Part shown: in pieces, positions 9,067 through 16,264 of the stretch
Layout of the letters: the number at the start of each line of letters is the position of its first letter
Numbering within the stretch: the first letter of the stretch is position 1
Assembly (NCBI GenBank): GCA_021781115.1
Contig: JAJXXL010000175.1
Location: 1 to 39,877 of the forward strand
DNA length: 39,877 nt
Direction: 5' to 3'
Source: Planctomycetota bacterium
Lineage (GTDB): Bacteria > Planctomycetota > Planctomycetia > Planctomycetales > Planctomycetaceae
Notes under the pieces: generated by a model
Database searches by the model: none
What the model saw: the letters and a program-made list of their open reading frames with translations, nothing else
What the model was told of the DNA's origin: nothing
Made by a program: the position numbers and the translations under genes

Positions 9067-10011
9067 TCATTGGGCTGCCAGACGGAGCGGGTTCAACCGG
9101 GTGCGTAAAACCTGAACAGTTTGCAACGACTCGCGATCGAGGGCCGGCGCTACCTCGATCACCCATTCAAGCCTTCCGGGCGGAAGTTCGGCCCGCACGA
9201 CGGTGCCATAAAACATCGGGTAGGGCAACACGCCGTCGCCACCCCCGGTAAACACCAGGTCGCCCGCACTGACCGGTTCTTCAGCGCGAACGTGCAAGAC
9301 GCGGCAAATCGGGCCGCCCACACCCTCGATGACGGCTTCTCCGCCAAACACGACGCCATCGGCGGTATTGCGGGCAATGCGGGCCCGCCCGGTGAACCCC
9401 GGCGATGTCACGAGTTGCAGCGAACTGCTCCAGCGGCCAACCGCGGCAATTCGACCGACGACGATTCGCCCGGAATACGCCGGCTGATCGGGAGCCAACC
9501 CAGCGTCTTGTCCCTGATCGACAAGCGGGTGCGGGCTGCCCAGCACGAGCGAGTTTTCGCGAAGTCCCGCGGTGGCACCGGCGTCGAGCAGTTTGCCGCT
9601 TCGCCACAGGTCGGCGGTTTCTTCTCCCAGGACACGCGCCACGACGAAATCGGCTTGCAGCAATTCCGGCGTGGAACGGTCGCCCCCGTCGTTCGGCGGC
9701 CGACGGCACAATTCCTGGCGGAGCCGGGCGTTTTCTACCATCAATCGCCGCGTATTCCGCTCAGCGACGGAAAGTTTCGCTCGCAGCAGCCCGTCATAGC
9801 CGCGGTCAAGGCTGATCGGCGAAATCGCCGAAACGCTCTGGGCAGCCGCGCTCAGAGAGCGCCATACCGCCTGGCCCGGTCGCAACGCGTCACGCACGGT
9901 GTTGCGCAGAGTTTGCAGGAGTTCCGACGGAGCCGCGCGGCAACCCAGCCCGGCCAGGCACGCCACCGTGACCATCCATGCACTTGCCGCCCGGTTGTGC
10001 GTTTGCATCAT
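9067..10011 (-). CDS. mreC: Rod shape-determining protein MreC
   Basis: MreC is a periplasmic scaffold that couples MreB to the wall-synthesis complex. With the start at ATG10011 (a second ATG follows at 10008) the protein has 314 residues. It has a short cytoplasmic N-terminus, one membrane segment (AWMVTVACLAGLGC), then a helical stretch (VAERNTRRLMVENARLRQEL) that fits the MreC coiled coil, and a beta-rich C-terminal half ending in a VIEVAPALDRESLQTVQVL type segment. The open frame continues upstream to 10107, but that would overlap mreB and add non-membrane residues; the chosen start leaves 35 nt after mreB. Confidence 0.92.
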   Translation of the reverse strand: MMQTHNRAASAWMVTVACLAGLGCRAAPSELLQTLRNTVRDALRPGQAVWRSLSAAAQSVSAISPISLDRGYDGLLRAKLSVAERNTRRLMVENARLRQELCRRPPNDGGDRSTPELLQADFVVARVLGEETADLWRSGKLLDAGATAGLRENSLVLGSPHPLVDQGQDAGLAPDQPAYSGRIVVGRIAAVGRWSSSLQLVTSPGFTGRARIARNTADGVVFGGEAVIEGVGGPICRVLHVRAEEPVSAGDLVFTGGGDGVLPYPMFYGTVVRAELPPGRLEWVIEVAPALDRESLQTVQVLRTRLNPLRLAAQ

Positions 10012-10046
10012 TCGTCCGTTGTGCAAATTGCAGAGTGGTTCAGGGG

Positions 10047-11120
10047 TCAGGCCTCGCCATCGCCCGTATCGAGGCTGTCGCGCCACTCGCGCAGGTGTTC
10101 GAGACAAATCGCAGCACCGCGGGCGACGGTGGTCAGGGGGTCGTCGGCGATCCGCACGGGCACGTTGAGCTGTTCGGCCAGGAGTTGGTCAAGCCCGCGG
10201 AGCAACGCACCGCCGCCCGTGAGTACGATCCCGTTGTCGACCAAGTCAGAAACCAATTCCGGGTTGCACTGTTCGATCACCGATTTCAGGCAGACCAGGA
10301 TCGCTCCGATCGGTTCCCGCAGGGCCTCGCGAATTTCCTCACTGGTCACGATCGCCTTGCGGGGCACGCCGCTAACCGTGTCGCGCCCGCGGACTTCGGC
10401 CGTCAATTCCTGATCGAGCGGGTAAGCACTACCGATCTCGAGCTTGATCTGTTCGGCGGTTTGCACGCCAATTCGCAATGAATAATGTTGTTTGAGGTAC
10501 TCGACAACCGCCTCATCCATTTCATCGCCTGCAATGCGAATCGACCGCCCCGCCACGATTTCCGACAGGCTGAAAATTGCAACGTCGGTCGTGCCGCCAC
10601 CGATATCGCAGACCATGCTGGCCATCGGTTCGGCAATGGGCAGCCCCGCGCCGATTCCCGCCGCCTTCGATTCGGAAATGAGAAAAACTTGACCAGCGCC
10701 GGCACGCTCGGCGCTGTTGAAGACCGCGCGTTTTTCGACGGGGGTGATGCCACCGGGCACGGCAATGACCACGCGTGGCCGAAACCCATGCGACTGGCGC
10801 AGCGCTTTGCGGATAAAATACCGCAACATCGCCTCGCATAGTTCAAAATCGGTGATGACACCGTCTTGCAACGGGCGAACCGCCGTGATCGAATCAGGAG
10901 TTCTGCCCAGCATCTGACGGGCGAGCTTGCCCACGGCTGTCCCCTTGCCCAACAGCCGCCGCGTGCCCTTTTGCAACGCGACGACCGAGGGTTCATCGAC
11001 GACAATCCCCTTGCCCTGCAGAGCGACCAACGTATTGGCCGTCCCCAGGTCGATTGCCAGATCAGGGCATAACCAGCGTCGCAGGCGGTTCAGCATCCGT
11101 GCCAGCTTTCCGAGAATCAT
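10047..11120 (-). CDS. mreB: Rod shape-determining protein MreB (actin homologue)
   Basis: This 357-residue bacterial actin polymerises on the inner face of the membrane and positions the elongation machinery. The actin/Hsp70 nucleotide-binding motifs are visible: DLAIDLGTANTLV (phosphate 1), VCDIGGGTTDVAIFSLSEIV (phosphate 2), and IVLTGGGALLRGLDQLL (adenosine). VVIAVPGGITPVEKRAV is also typical of MreB. The N-terminal stretch MILGKLARMLNRLRRWL is amphipathic and basic, as expected for a membrane-binding helix; an internal ATG at 11096 is an alternative start. It is the first gene of the mre cluster, with candidate regulatory elements directly upstream. Confidence 0.96.
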   Translation of the reverse strand: MILGKLARMLNRLRRWLCPDLAIDLGTANTLVALQGKGIVVDEPSVVALQKGTRRLLGKGTAVGKLARQMLGRTPDSITAVRPLQDGVITDFELCEAMLRYFIRKALRQSHGFRPRVVIAVPGGITPVEKRAVFNSAERAGAGQVFLISESKAAGIGAGLPIAEPMASMVCDIGGGTTDVAIFSLSEIVAGRSIRIAGDEMDEAVVEYLKQHYSLRIGVQTAEQIKLEIGSAYPLDQELTAEVRGRDTVSGVPRKAIVTSEEIREALREPIGAILVCLKSVIEQCNPELVSDLVDNGIVLTGGGALLRGLDQLLAEQLNVPVRIADDPLTTVARGAAICLEHLREWRDSLDTGDGEA

Positions 11121-11138
11121 TTCCCGCCGGGAGTCGCG

Positions 11139-11153
11139 GCGGTCAATGACCGC
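11139..11153. promoter_or_regulatory. Palindrome in the mreB leader
   Basis: GCGGTCA-A-TGACCGC is a perfect 7-bp inverted repeat around one central base, 18 bp upstream of the mreB start codon. It could be an operator for a dimeric regulator or an RNA hairpin near the ribosome-binding site. The symmetry is seen directly; the function is guesswork. Confidence 0.35.
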
Positions 11154-11187
11154 AACACATTACTCAACTGACAGTTAGGAGCGGCAT

Positions 11188-11216
11188 TTTGTATCCGATT
11201 CGGACAATTCCAGCAA
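11188..11216 (-). promoter_or_regulatory. Candidate sigma-70-type promoter for the mre operon
   Basis: On the minus strand, TTGCTG (11216-11211) and TACAAA (11193-11188) are separated by 17 nt. They match the TTGACA and TATAAT consensus at 3 and 4 positions. The site would place the start of transcription about 60 nt before mreB, upstream of the palindrome. Weak evidence by pattern only. Confidence 0.25.
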
Positions 11217-11395
11217 GAGGCAGTTTCGAGGGAAATCCGCCCTGCAACCGCAGGACCTGCTGCGTTTTATGCCGAGCCGGCAACGGAATAATCCGACCAC
11301 GCCACGCAAAACGCCAGCCTCAGGGGTCGAATATCCGATGATAGGAATCGAACGCTTGCGCTCGGCTCCGCCGGTTTGACGCAGCATGGCATGCA

Positions 11396-11418
11396 CGGCA
11401 CCAATACGTGCGGTGCCG
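11396..11418 (+). promoter_or_regulatory. Hairpin upstream of motA
   Basis: CGGCACC and GGTGCCG form a perfect 7-bp stem with a 9-nt loop, about 94 nt upstream of the chosen motA start. It could be a leader-RNA structure or a binding site. No U-tract follows, so it is not a normal terminator. Confidence 0.3.
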
Positions 11419-11511
11419 CAAGGTACTGCGGCGGGCAGCGTACGTGCGCCCCGCCTAGTGGGCCAGATCCTGGCGCAATTCGCTGAGCAAAACCGAAAGG
11501 CACGCCAGTTT

Positions 11512-12372
11512 ATGATCGTCATTCTCGGAGGAATCGTCGTCCTCGCCGCAGTGCTGACCGGGTTCAGCATGGCGGGGGGGCACGTTCACGCCCTGATTCA
11601 TCCTTCGGAATTGGTCACGATCGGCGGGGCGTCGCTGGGCGCCCTGATCATGATGTCGACCAAAAAGGTGCTCACCGACCTGGTCCACAGCCTGATCGGG
11701 GTCATGAAGAACTCGCCGTACAACGATCAAATGTACCGTGAACTGTTCAAATTGACCTACGACCTGATGCGTGTCCAGCGTCGCGACGGGTTGCTCGCAC
11801 TCGAAAACCATATCGTCAACCCCTTTGAAAGCCCGATTTTCGGAAAGTACCCGCGGTTTCTGAAGGACCATCACGCGGTCGAATTCCTGTGCAGCAGCCT
11901 GGCATCGCTGCTCGACGGCGGGGCGACCCCCGAGCAGGTCAGCGAGTTGCTCGAAGCCGAACTGAAGGTGCTTGACGAAGAACATCACGCCCCGATCAAC
12001 GTGTTGAGCAAATCGGCCGACGCGCTGCCGGGTTTCGGCATCGTCGCCGCCGTGCTGGGCATCGTGGTGACAATGGGCGCAATTGACGGACCAGTCGAAG
12101 AAGTGGGCCACAAGGTCGGTGCGGCGCTCGTGGGAACGTTTTTGGGAATTCTCATGTCATACGGGCTGTTCGCGCCCCTGGCCGCCCGAATGGAACTGCT
12201 GGGCGCCACGGAGCTCGCCTTTTTTCGCACGATCGCCACGATCGTGCTGGCCCAGGCGAAAGACTACGCGCCTCGAGTGGCGATCGAACGGGCTCGCCGC
12301 GGAGCGCCCACCGAAGTCCGCCCCAAACGGACCGACATGGATCAACTGTTCCGCGAAGCTGAAGCGGCGTAA
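11512..12372 (+). CDS. motA: Flagellar motor stator protein MotA
   Basis: MotA forms, with MotB, the proton-conducting stator ring of the flagellar motor in the inner membrane. ATG11512 gives 286 residues, the usual length, and begins at the first membrane helix (MIVILGGIVVLAAVLTGFSM). Four hydrophobic segments lie at about residues 1-20, 32-50, 168-188 and 198-222. Between helices 2 and 3 is the long cytoplasmic domain. The conserved LPGFGIVAAVLGIVVTMG stretch precedes helix 3 and GAALVGTFLGILMSYG covers helix 4, both typical of MotA. An AAAGG lies about 11 nt upstream. motB follows after 47 nt. Confidence 0.95.
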   Translation: MIVILGGIVVLAAVLTGFSMAGGHVHALIHPSELVTIGGASLGALIMMSTKKVLTDLVHSLIGVMKNSPYNDQMYRELFKLTYDLMRVQRRDGLLALENHIVNPFESPIFGKYPRFLKDHHAVEFLCSSLASLLDGGATPEQVSELLEAELKVLDEEHHAPINVLSKSADALPGFGIVAAVLGIVVTMGAIDGPVEEVGHKVGAALVGTFLGILMSYGLFAPLAARMELLGATELAFFRTIATIVLAQAKDYAPRVAIERARRGAPTEVRPKRTDMDQLFREAEAA

Positions 12373-12419
12373 CCGCGCCGAGCCGGCGGCGGCTGTCTGC
12401 CGGAAAATGAGGATATGCA

Positions 12420-13139
12420 ATGGCGGGTAAAGGCGGCGGTGCATGGAAGGTGGCGTACGCCGACTTCGCGACTGCCATGATGACGTTTTTTCTCGTGATG
12501 TGGATTACGGGCCAAAGCAAGCCGGTCAAACAGGCGGTGGCCAAATATTTCGAGGATCCGCTGGGCGTGGGCAAAGGGTCGCGGTCGACGTCGCTCAAGG
12601 GGCTCGACGATTCCATTACCATCGGGCCGTTTGAAAGCGGGCGCGGCCCGGCCCGCGGGCTGGCGATGGCCAACCTGCGCAGCAATGCACCGCTGAACCC
12701 ACGGGGTGTTTCCGCCACGAAGCCCCCGCGGATGATCCTGTACCGCGATATCGCGCGCACCCGCAGTACGGGCACGATTGTCCAATTCCCCGAGGAATCT
12801 GCCGAACTCAATGAGGACGGCCGCAACCGGCTGACTTCCATCGTGCCCCTGATGCTGGGTAAGCCCAATGTCGTCGAAATTCGCAGTCCATTGCCGCGCC
12901 GGCCACCGCCCGATGGCACGCCGGTCGAACAGGCCTGGCAATTCTCGCTGGCCCGCTGCGTGGCCACCATGAAGTTTCTGGAAAAAGAAGGCATCGAACC
13001 ACATCGGTTCCGGCTGACCCAGGCGGCGGAGTTCGAAAAGTACATGTCTGACGGCGAAGGCAACGGCCCACCGCCCGATTCGTTCGTCGAGGTGTTCGTA
13101 ATTGACCAGTACGTGAACGCCGCGAAGGAATCGCGGTAA
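12420..13139 (+). CDS. motB: Flagellar motor stator protein MotB with atypical OmpA-like domain
   Basis: MotB anchors the stator to peptidoglycan and carries the proton-binding aspartate. The N-terminal plug and membrane helix are canonical: KVAYADFATAMMTFFLVMW, with the ion-binding Asp at D15. An AGGA about 7 nt upstream supports ATG12420. The protein is short (239 residues). Its C-terminal part, residues about 115-205, follows the OmpA-like pattern (SAELNEDGRNRL..., FSLARCVATMKFLEKEGI), but the usual GHTD-type loop is replaced by a Pro/Arg-rich RSPLPRRPPPDG at about 155-166, so the conserved ligand Asp is not evident. The Arg of the LSxxRA motif is kept (R179). The call as MotB is strong from motA linkage; normal peptidoglycan binding is doubtful. 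Confidence 0.88.
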   Translation: MAGKGGGAWKVAYADFATAMMTFFLVMWITGQSKPVKQAVAKYFEDPLGVGKGSRSTSLKGLDDSITIGPFESGRGPARGLAMANLRSNAPLNPRGVSATKPPRMILYRDIARTRSTGTIVQFPEESAELNEDGRNRLTSIVPLMLGKPNVVEIRSPLPRRPPPDGTPVEQAWQFSLARCVATMKFLEKEGIEPHRFRLTQAAEFEKYMSDGEGNGPPPDSFVEVFVIDQYVNAAKESR

Positions 13140-13158
13140 CCGGCACGCGAGGCATGCC

Positions 13159-13183
13159 CCCCGGCCCAGCCCACAAACCGGGG
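13159..13183. terminator. Possible stem-loop between convergent motB and CPBP genes
   Basis: CCCCGG (13159-13164) and CCGGGG (13178-13183) can pair around a 13-nt loop in the 66-nt gap between convergent genes. There is no T-tract on either side, so an intrinsic terminator is only weakly supported. Confidence 0.25.
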
Positions 13184-13205
13184 AAGGCATCACGAAAGGA
13201 GCGCT

Positions 13206-13802
13206 TCAGCGCTGTTCCGGCAAGAGTTCGCCGGCTTGTACCGCAGCGCGTTCGCCGCGGCGCGAAATTCGGGCAAGCACGAGAAACGCCAGAAAATCGT
13301 ACAAACTGTGCGTGACCACCTCTGGCAACAAGTTGCCCGTTTCTTGCAGCATCCAGCCCAGAAACAGGCCAACGGCTCCCGCCAACAGGGCATAGGCCGG
13401 CGTAACGCAATGGGCCAAGCCGAACAGTATGTTGCTCCACCACAGGCCCAGCCAGGGTTGAAACAACCCACGGAACAACAACTCCTCGCCAATTCCGGCG
13501 ACGGCCGAAATCAGCAGCAGATCGTACCAGCGGCAATGAATGATCGAGGGGCCAAGCGAGCCGAGCAAAAACGATTTGATCGCGTCGAGCGGCCCGACGG
13601 GGTAACGAATCGCAATTAGAAACAGCGCAAACAACAGCAGGGCCCCGGCAGCCCCCCAGGCAAGTGCCTCGGGCTGCCAAAACAGCGCCGCCGCCGGGTT
13701 GACCCCAGCCACCCACCCTAAACCGGCGGCAATCGCAATCAGACTCGATTCAAACAGCACGGCCAACCGCAGGAAATCGGCGCGCTGGGCGGGGTCGGTC
13801 AT
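13206..13802 (-). CDS. CPBP-family intramembrane metalloprotease
   Basis: This 198-residue polytopic membrane protein belongs to the CPBP/Abi (Rce1-like) family. The three motif blocks are intact: E106-E107-x3-R111 in GEELLFRG, F127-x3-H131 in FGLAH, and H165-x3-D169 in HSLYD. About five or six hydrophobic helices surround them. Family members are putative intramembrane proteases, some involved in prenyl-protein processing, bacteriocin immunity or stress responses; the substrate here is unknown. It lies 44 nt downstream of the methyltransferase on the same strand and is probably the last gene of a four-gene operon. Confidence 0.88.
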   Translation of the reverse strand: MTDPAQRADFLRLAVLFESSLIAIAAGLGWVAGVNPAAALFWQPEALAWGAAGALLLFALFLIAIRYPVGPLDAIKSFLLGSLGPSIIHCRWYDLLLISAVAGIGEELLFRGLFQPWLGLWWSNILFGLAHCVTPAYALLAGAVGLFLGWMLQETGNLLPEVVTHSLYDFLAFLVLARISRRGERAAVQAGELLPEQR

Positions 13803-13846
13803 CGGGCGCGAGGTCTTTCATTCGGCGACAGCCCGCAAGGCGAGCG

Positions 13847-14797
13847 TCAGTTTGCAGAGTCTTGGTTGGCGGGCTGGGCGACCCCGCTCGGTTCGCGCTC
13901 GAAAATGATGATATGCTGCCGGGGCAGCACGCCAATCGTTTCCTTCCATTTCAACTGAAATTCAGCCTGTTCGATCTCGCGCCGCACCTGCTTTTGCGTC
14001 ATTTTGTGAACAAGCTTGATCGGAACGGCGGGGTCTTCTTTGCGGTACTCGACAAACACGACCCGGCCGCCCGGCTTCAAGGCGGCCGCAATGCCCTGAA
14101 TCATTTCGTACGGAAATGCAAACTCGTGATACACGTCGACCATGATTGCCAGATCGACCGTGGCCTTGGCCAAACTCGGTGTTCGCTCTTCGCCCTTGAT
14201 GAGTTCGACATTGTCGATCTTTTGCAATTTGAGTTTTCCAGCGAGCCGGTCGAGCATTTCCTGCTGGACGTCGACCGCCAGCACCTTGCCGGCGGCGCCC
14301 ACTTTGCGCGCCATCATCAGCGTCAACACGCCGCTGCCTGCGCCGATGTCGGCCACAATCATGCCCGGTTCGAGTTTGAGCGCATCAACGAGTTGAACGA
14401 GCGACTCCTCCTGCTCGCGCTCAGGGCGCTCGAGCCAGTCAATTCCCTGAAATCCCATGACGTGCGCAATTTCACGCCCCATGTAGAATTTGCCGATCCC
14501 ATCGGGGTCGTGGTCGCGCCGCGTTTTGTAGCGTGACGGTTCCTTGGTTTTTTTTTCACCCGACGGCCTGGCCGGCACATCGGCCTTAGCCGATGGAACA
14601 GGGTCGTCGACCGCAACAGCACACGGAGCGTTCAAAGCCAGAGCCAGCAACCCGCACAACAACCCGGTAAGAGTCGGGCCGGTTTTGCCGCCGTGGCAGC
14701 CATCGAGCCGTCGGGCCGCGGTGAGGTGCAGCGGGCAACGTTGCAGGATGTGGGTTGACAGCATAGCGGCAGCCCGCCTTTCGACAGAACAATGCAT
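13847..14797 (-). CDS. SAM-dependent methyltransferase with apparent signal peptide
   Basis: This is a class I methyltransferase fold. The SAM-binding motif I is VADIGAGSGVLTLMMARKVG, followed by a motif II acid in VLAVDVQ, and a VYHEFAFPYEMI stretch, KPGGRVVFVEYR near the end. Before the catalytic domain lies a hydrophobic segment (TGLLCGLLALALNAPCAVAV) that looks like a signal peptide with an AVA-type cleavage site, then a Lys/Pro-rich linker and the YKTRRDHDPDGIGKFYMGRE stretch. ATG14797 overlaps the TGA of the upstream Trm112-like gene by one base; ATG14764, with AAAGG upstream, is an equally possible start, giving 305 residues. Export of a SAM enzyme is odd because SAM is cytoplasmic. 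The substrate is unknown. Confidence 0.85.
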   Translation of the reverse strand: MHCSVERRAAAMLSTHILQRCPLHLTAARRLDGCHGGKTGPTLTGLLCGLLALALNAPCAVAVDDPVPSAKADVPARPSGEKKTKEPSRYKTRRDHDPDGIGKFYMGREIAHVMGFQGIDWLERPEREQEESLVQLVDALKLEPGMIVADIGAGSGVLTLMMARKVGAAGKVLAVDVQQEMLDRLAGKLKLQKIDNVELIKGEERTPSLAKATVDLAIMVDVYHEFAFPYEMIQGIAAALKPGGRVVFVEYRKEDPAVPIKLVHKMTQKQVRREIEQAEFQLKWKETIGVLPRQHIIIFEREPSGVAQPANQDSAN

Positions 14798-15072
14798 CAG
14801 TGACAAGAATTGTCGGGCTCGGCGGGTACCGACAGTTCGACACTCGGGGCAGCATCGCCGATTCGTCCGTGGCGCTGCATGATTTCGCGCCACACCGCGA
14901 TCGGAAGCTCTTCGGCCTCTTCGATCAGCATGTTCGGAATGCCATCGAGAATGGCATACCGTCGCCGCGAATCGGGGCCGACACACACAAGCGACTCGCC
15001 ATCGCGGACAAGCCCAGCCCCGCATTGCGGACAGGCCAGCCAGGATTCGAGGATTTGTGGGTCAAAAGACAT
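14797..15072 (-). CDS. Trm112-like (UPF0434-type) small protein
   Basis: This 91-residue protein has the Trm112/YcaR pattern: LACPQCGAGL with C14 and C17, a third Cys in SLVC (C30), then YAILDGIPNML, the hallmark end of the domain. A fourth Cys at the zinc site is not obvious, so metal binding is uncertain. In eukaryotes and archaea Trm112 is an obligate activator of several methyltransferases. Here the stop codon overlaps the start of the methyltransferase gene by one base (TGATG), suggesting translational coupling and perhaps a physical partnership. The C-terminal 40 residues are extra compared with the minimal family. Confidence 0.85.
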   Translation of the reverse strand: MSFDPQILESWLACPQCGAGLVRDGESLVCVGPDSRRRYAILDGIPNMLIEEAEELPIAVWREIMQRHGRIGDAAPSVELSVPAEPDNSCH

Positions 15073-15135
15073 ATGTTTGGTTCAGGCCGCGCGACGTCGC
15101 CAACAGGCTGGCACACCAGGCTCGAAGCGAAAAAC

Positions 15136-16194
15136 TCAAAAGCCGCGTGCCCGGCGAATATGATCAAACGTACGCAAGTTGTAACTGATCATCACGAAAT
15201 CCAGCAATCGGCACAAGGCCCGGCAGGCGACGCCCAGCCCATCGGGGCCACTGAAGCCGCCGAACTGGCCGCCCCCCTTGAGGTGCGGTTCCAGCTCCAG
15301 CACCACGCCGGGCAGCCCCAGCTTGTGCAACTTTTTCGTCAGGTCGGGCACGTATTGGCGAAAGTCGCGCAGAATGGCCTCGTAGCCGCTGTCGCCCCGG
15401 TCGACGGGCACGAAGTTTTTGAGCCGCTCTTCGTCGACGACTCCCTCCCACTTCAGGGCCGGGTCGATGGCGTAGTCTTTCATGTGCATCCAGCCGGTAT
15501 ATTTACGCATGGCGGCATACTCTTCAAAACATTGCACCGCATTGAAATTCTGCGATGAAATATTGCCGCCGTCAAAAATGCAAAGCAGGTTCGGGTGGTT
15601 CACCCGGCGGGCCAGTTCGGCGATCATCCGCCCGCTCTGACCGACAAGGTTGGCCTCGACTTCCAAGCCGTAAACGACGCCCGCCGCCGCGCAGCGTTCG
15701 ACGATCGCCGCGAGATGCTCGGCCGCCTGGGTGAGGTGCAATGCCGGGTCGGCGCCGCGCGGCGGGTAAAATGAAAACCCGCGAATGGCGCGGGTATCGA
15801 GGGCGTGAGCACGGTCGATCGCGGTGGCCACATCGTCTTTGAGGTAACGCGCGAACGGAACGAACCGGTTTTTCGAACCGTCGTCAAAATCGAACAGTTT
15901 CACCTTGCCAATGGGCGACCCGATGCTGAACACCCGCATGCCGTAGTCACCGTGAAGTTGAACCAGCGATTTCAACTCCTGTTTGTTGAGCAGCATCACG
16001 TTTTTGACTTCCCCCGATACGTTGACGAACCGGGGGCTGTAGTATTCGAGGCCGAGCGCCGCCAGCACCGCCAGTTGCTCGACAATCGCTTTCGAATTGG
16101 CCGATTCATCGGCAAATGCACTGAGGATGACACGTGACGTCGCCGCATCAGCCGGGGCCGGTTTACCGCGATCGGCCGGGGAGTTGTGTTTCAT
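15136..16194 (-). CDS. Sugar-phosphate isomerase/epimerase-like TIM-barrel protein
   Basis: This 352-residue protein resembles the xylose isomerase-like/AP endonuclease 2 TIM-barrel family. Likely metal ligands and catalytic residues are E178/E180 (YGLEVEANL), D208 (CIFDGGN), H237 (GWMHMKDY) and E300/E302 (VLELEPHL). The first strand reads VILSAFADES. There is no signal peptide, so it is cytoplasmic. Such enzymes isomerise or epimerise sugars or dehydrate inositol derivatives; which reaction applies is not visible. It is first in a same-strand run with the Trm112-like gene 63 nt downstream. The start ATG16194 has a weak GGA upstream. Confidence 0.85.
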   Translation of the reverse strand: MKHNSPADRGKPAPADAATSRVILSAFADESANSKAIVEQLAVLAALGLEYYSPRFVNVSGEVKNVMLLNKQELKSLVQLHGDYGMRVFSIGSPIGKVKLFDFDDGSKNRFVPFARYLKDDVATAIDRAHALDTRAIRGFSFYPPRGADPALHLTQAAEHLAAIVERCAAAGVVYGLEVEANLVGQSGRMIAELARRVNHPNLLCIFDGGNISSQNFNAVQCFEEYAAMRKYTGWMHMKDYAIDPALKWEGVVDEERLKNFVPVDRGDSGYEAILRDFRQYVPDLTKKLHKLGLPGVVLELEPHLKGGGQFGGFSGPDGLGVACRALCRLLDFVMISYNLRTFDHIRRARGF

Positions 16195-16264
16195 GCATCA
16201 TTCCGTGTGAGTGACCAGTTCTTCGACAAAAACGTCCAGACCGGGTTGCCGTACCGTGATGAAT

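Larger units (their letters stand above)
11121..11511. other. Divergent intergenic region mreB / motA
   Basis: This 391-bp region separates the divergent mre and mot units. It holds a 15-bp palindrome near mreB, a candidate minus-strand promoter and a hairpin upstream of motA (separate entries). No convincing sigma-28 type flagellar promoter was seen for motA, and no small gene was recognised. The motA open frame begins at 11386 but its first 42 codons do not look like MotA. Confidence 0.4.
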
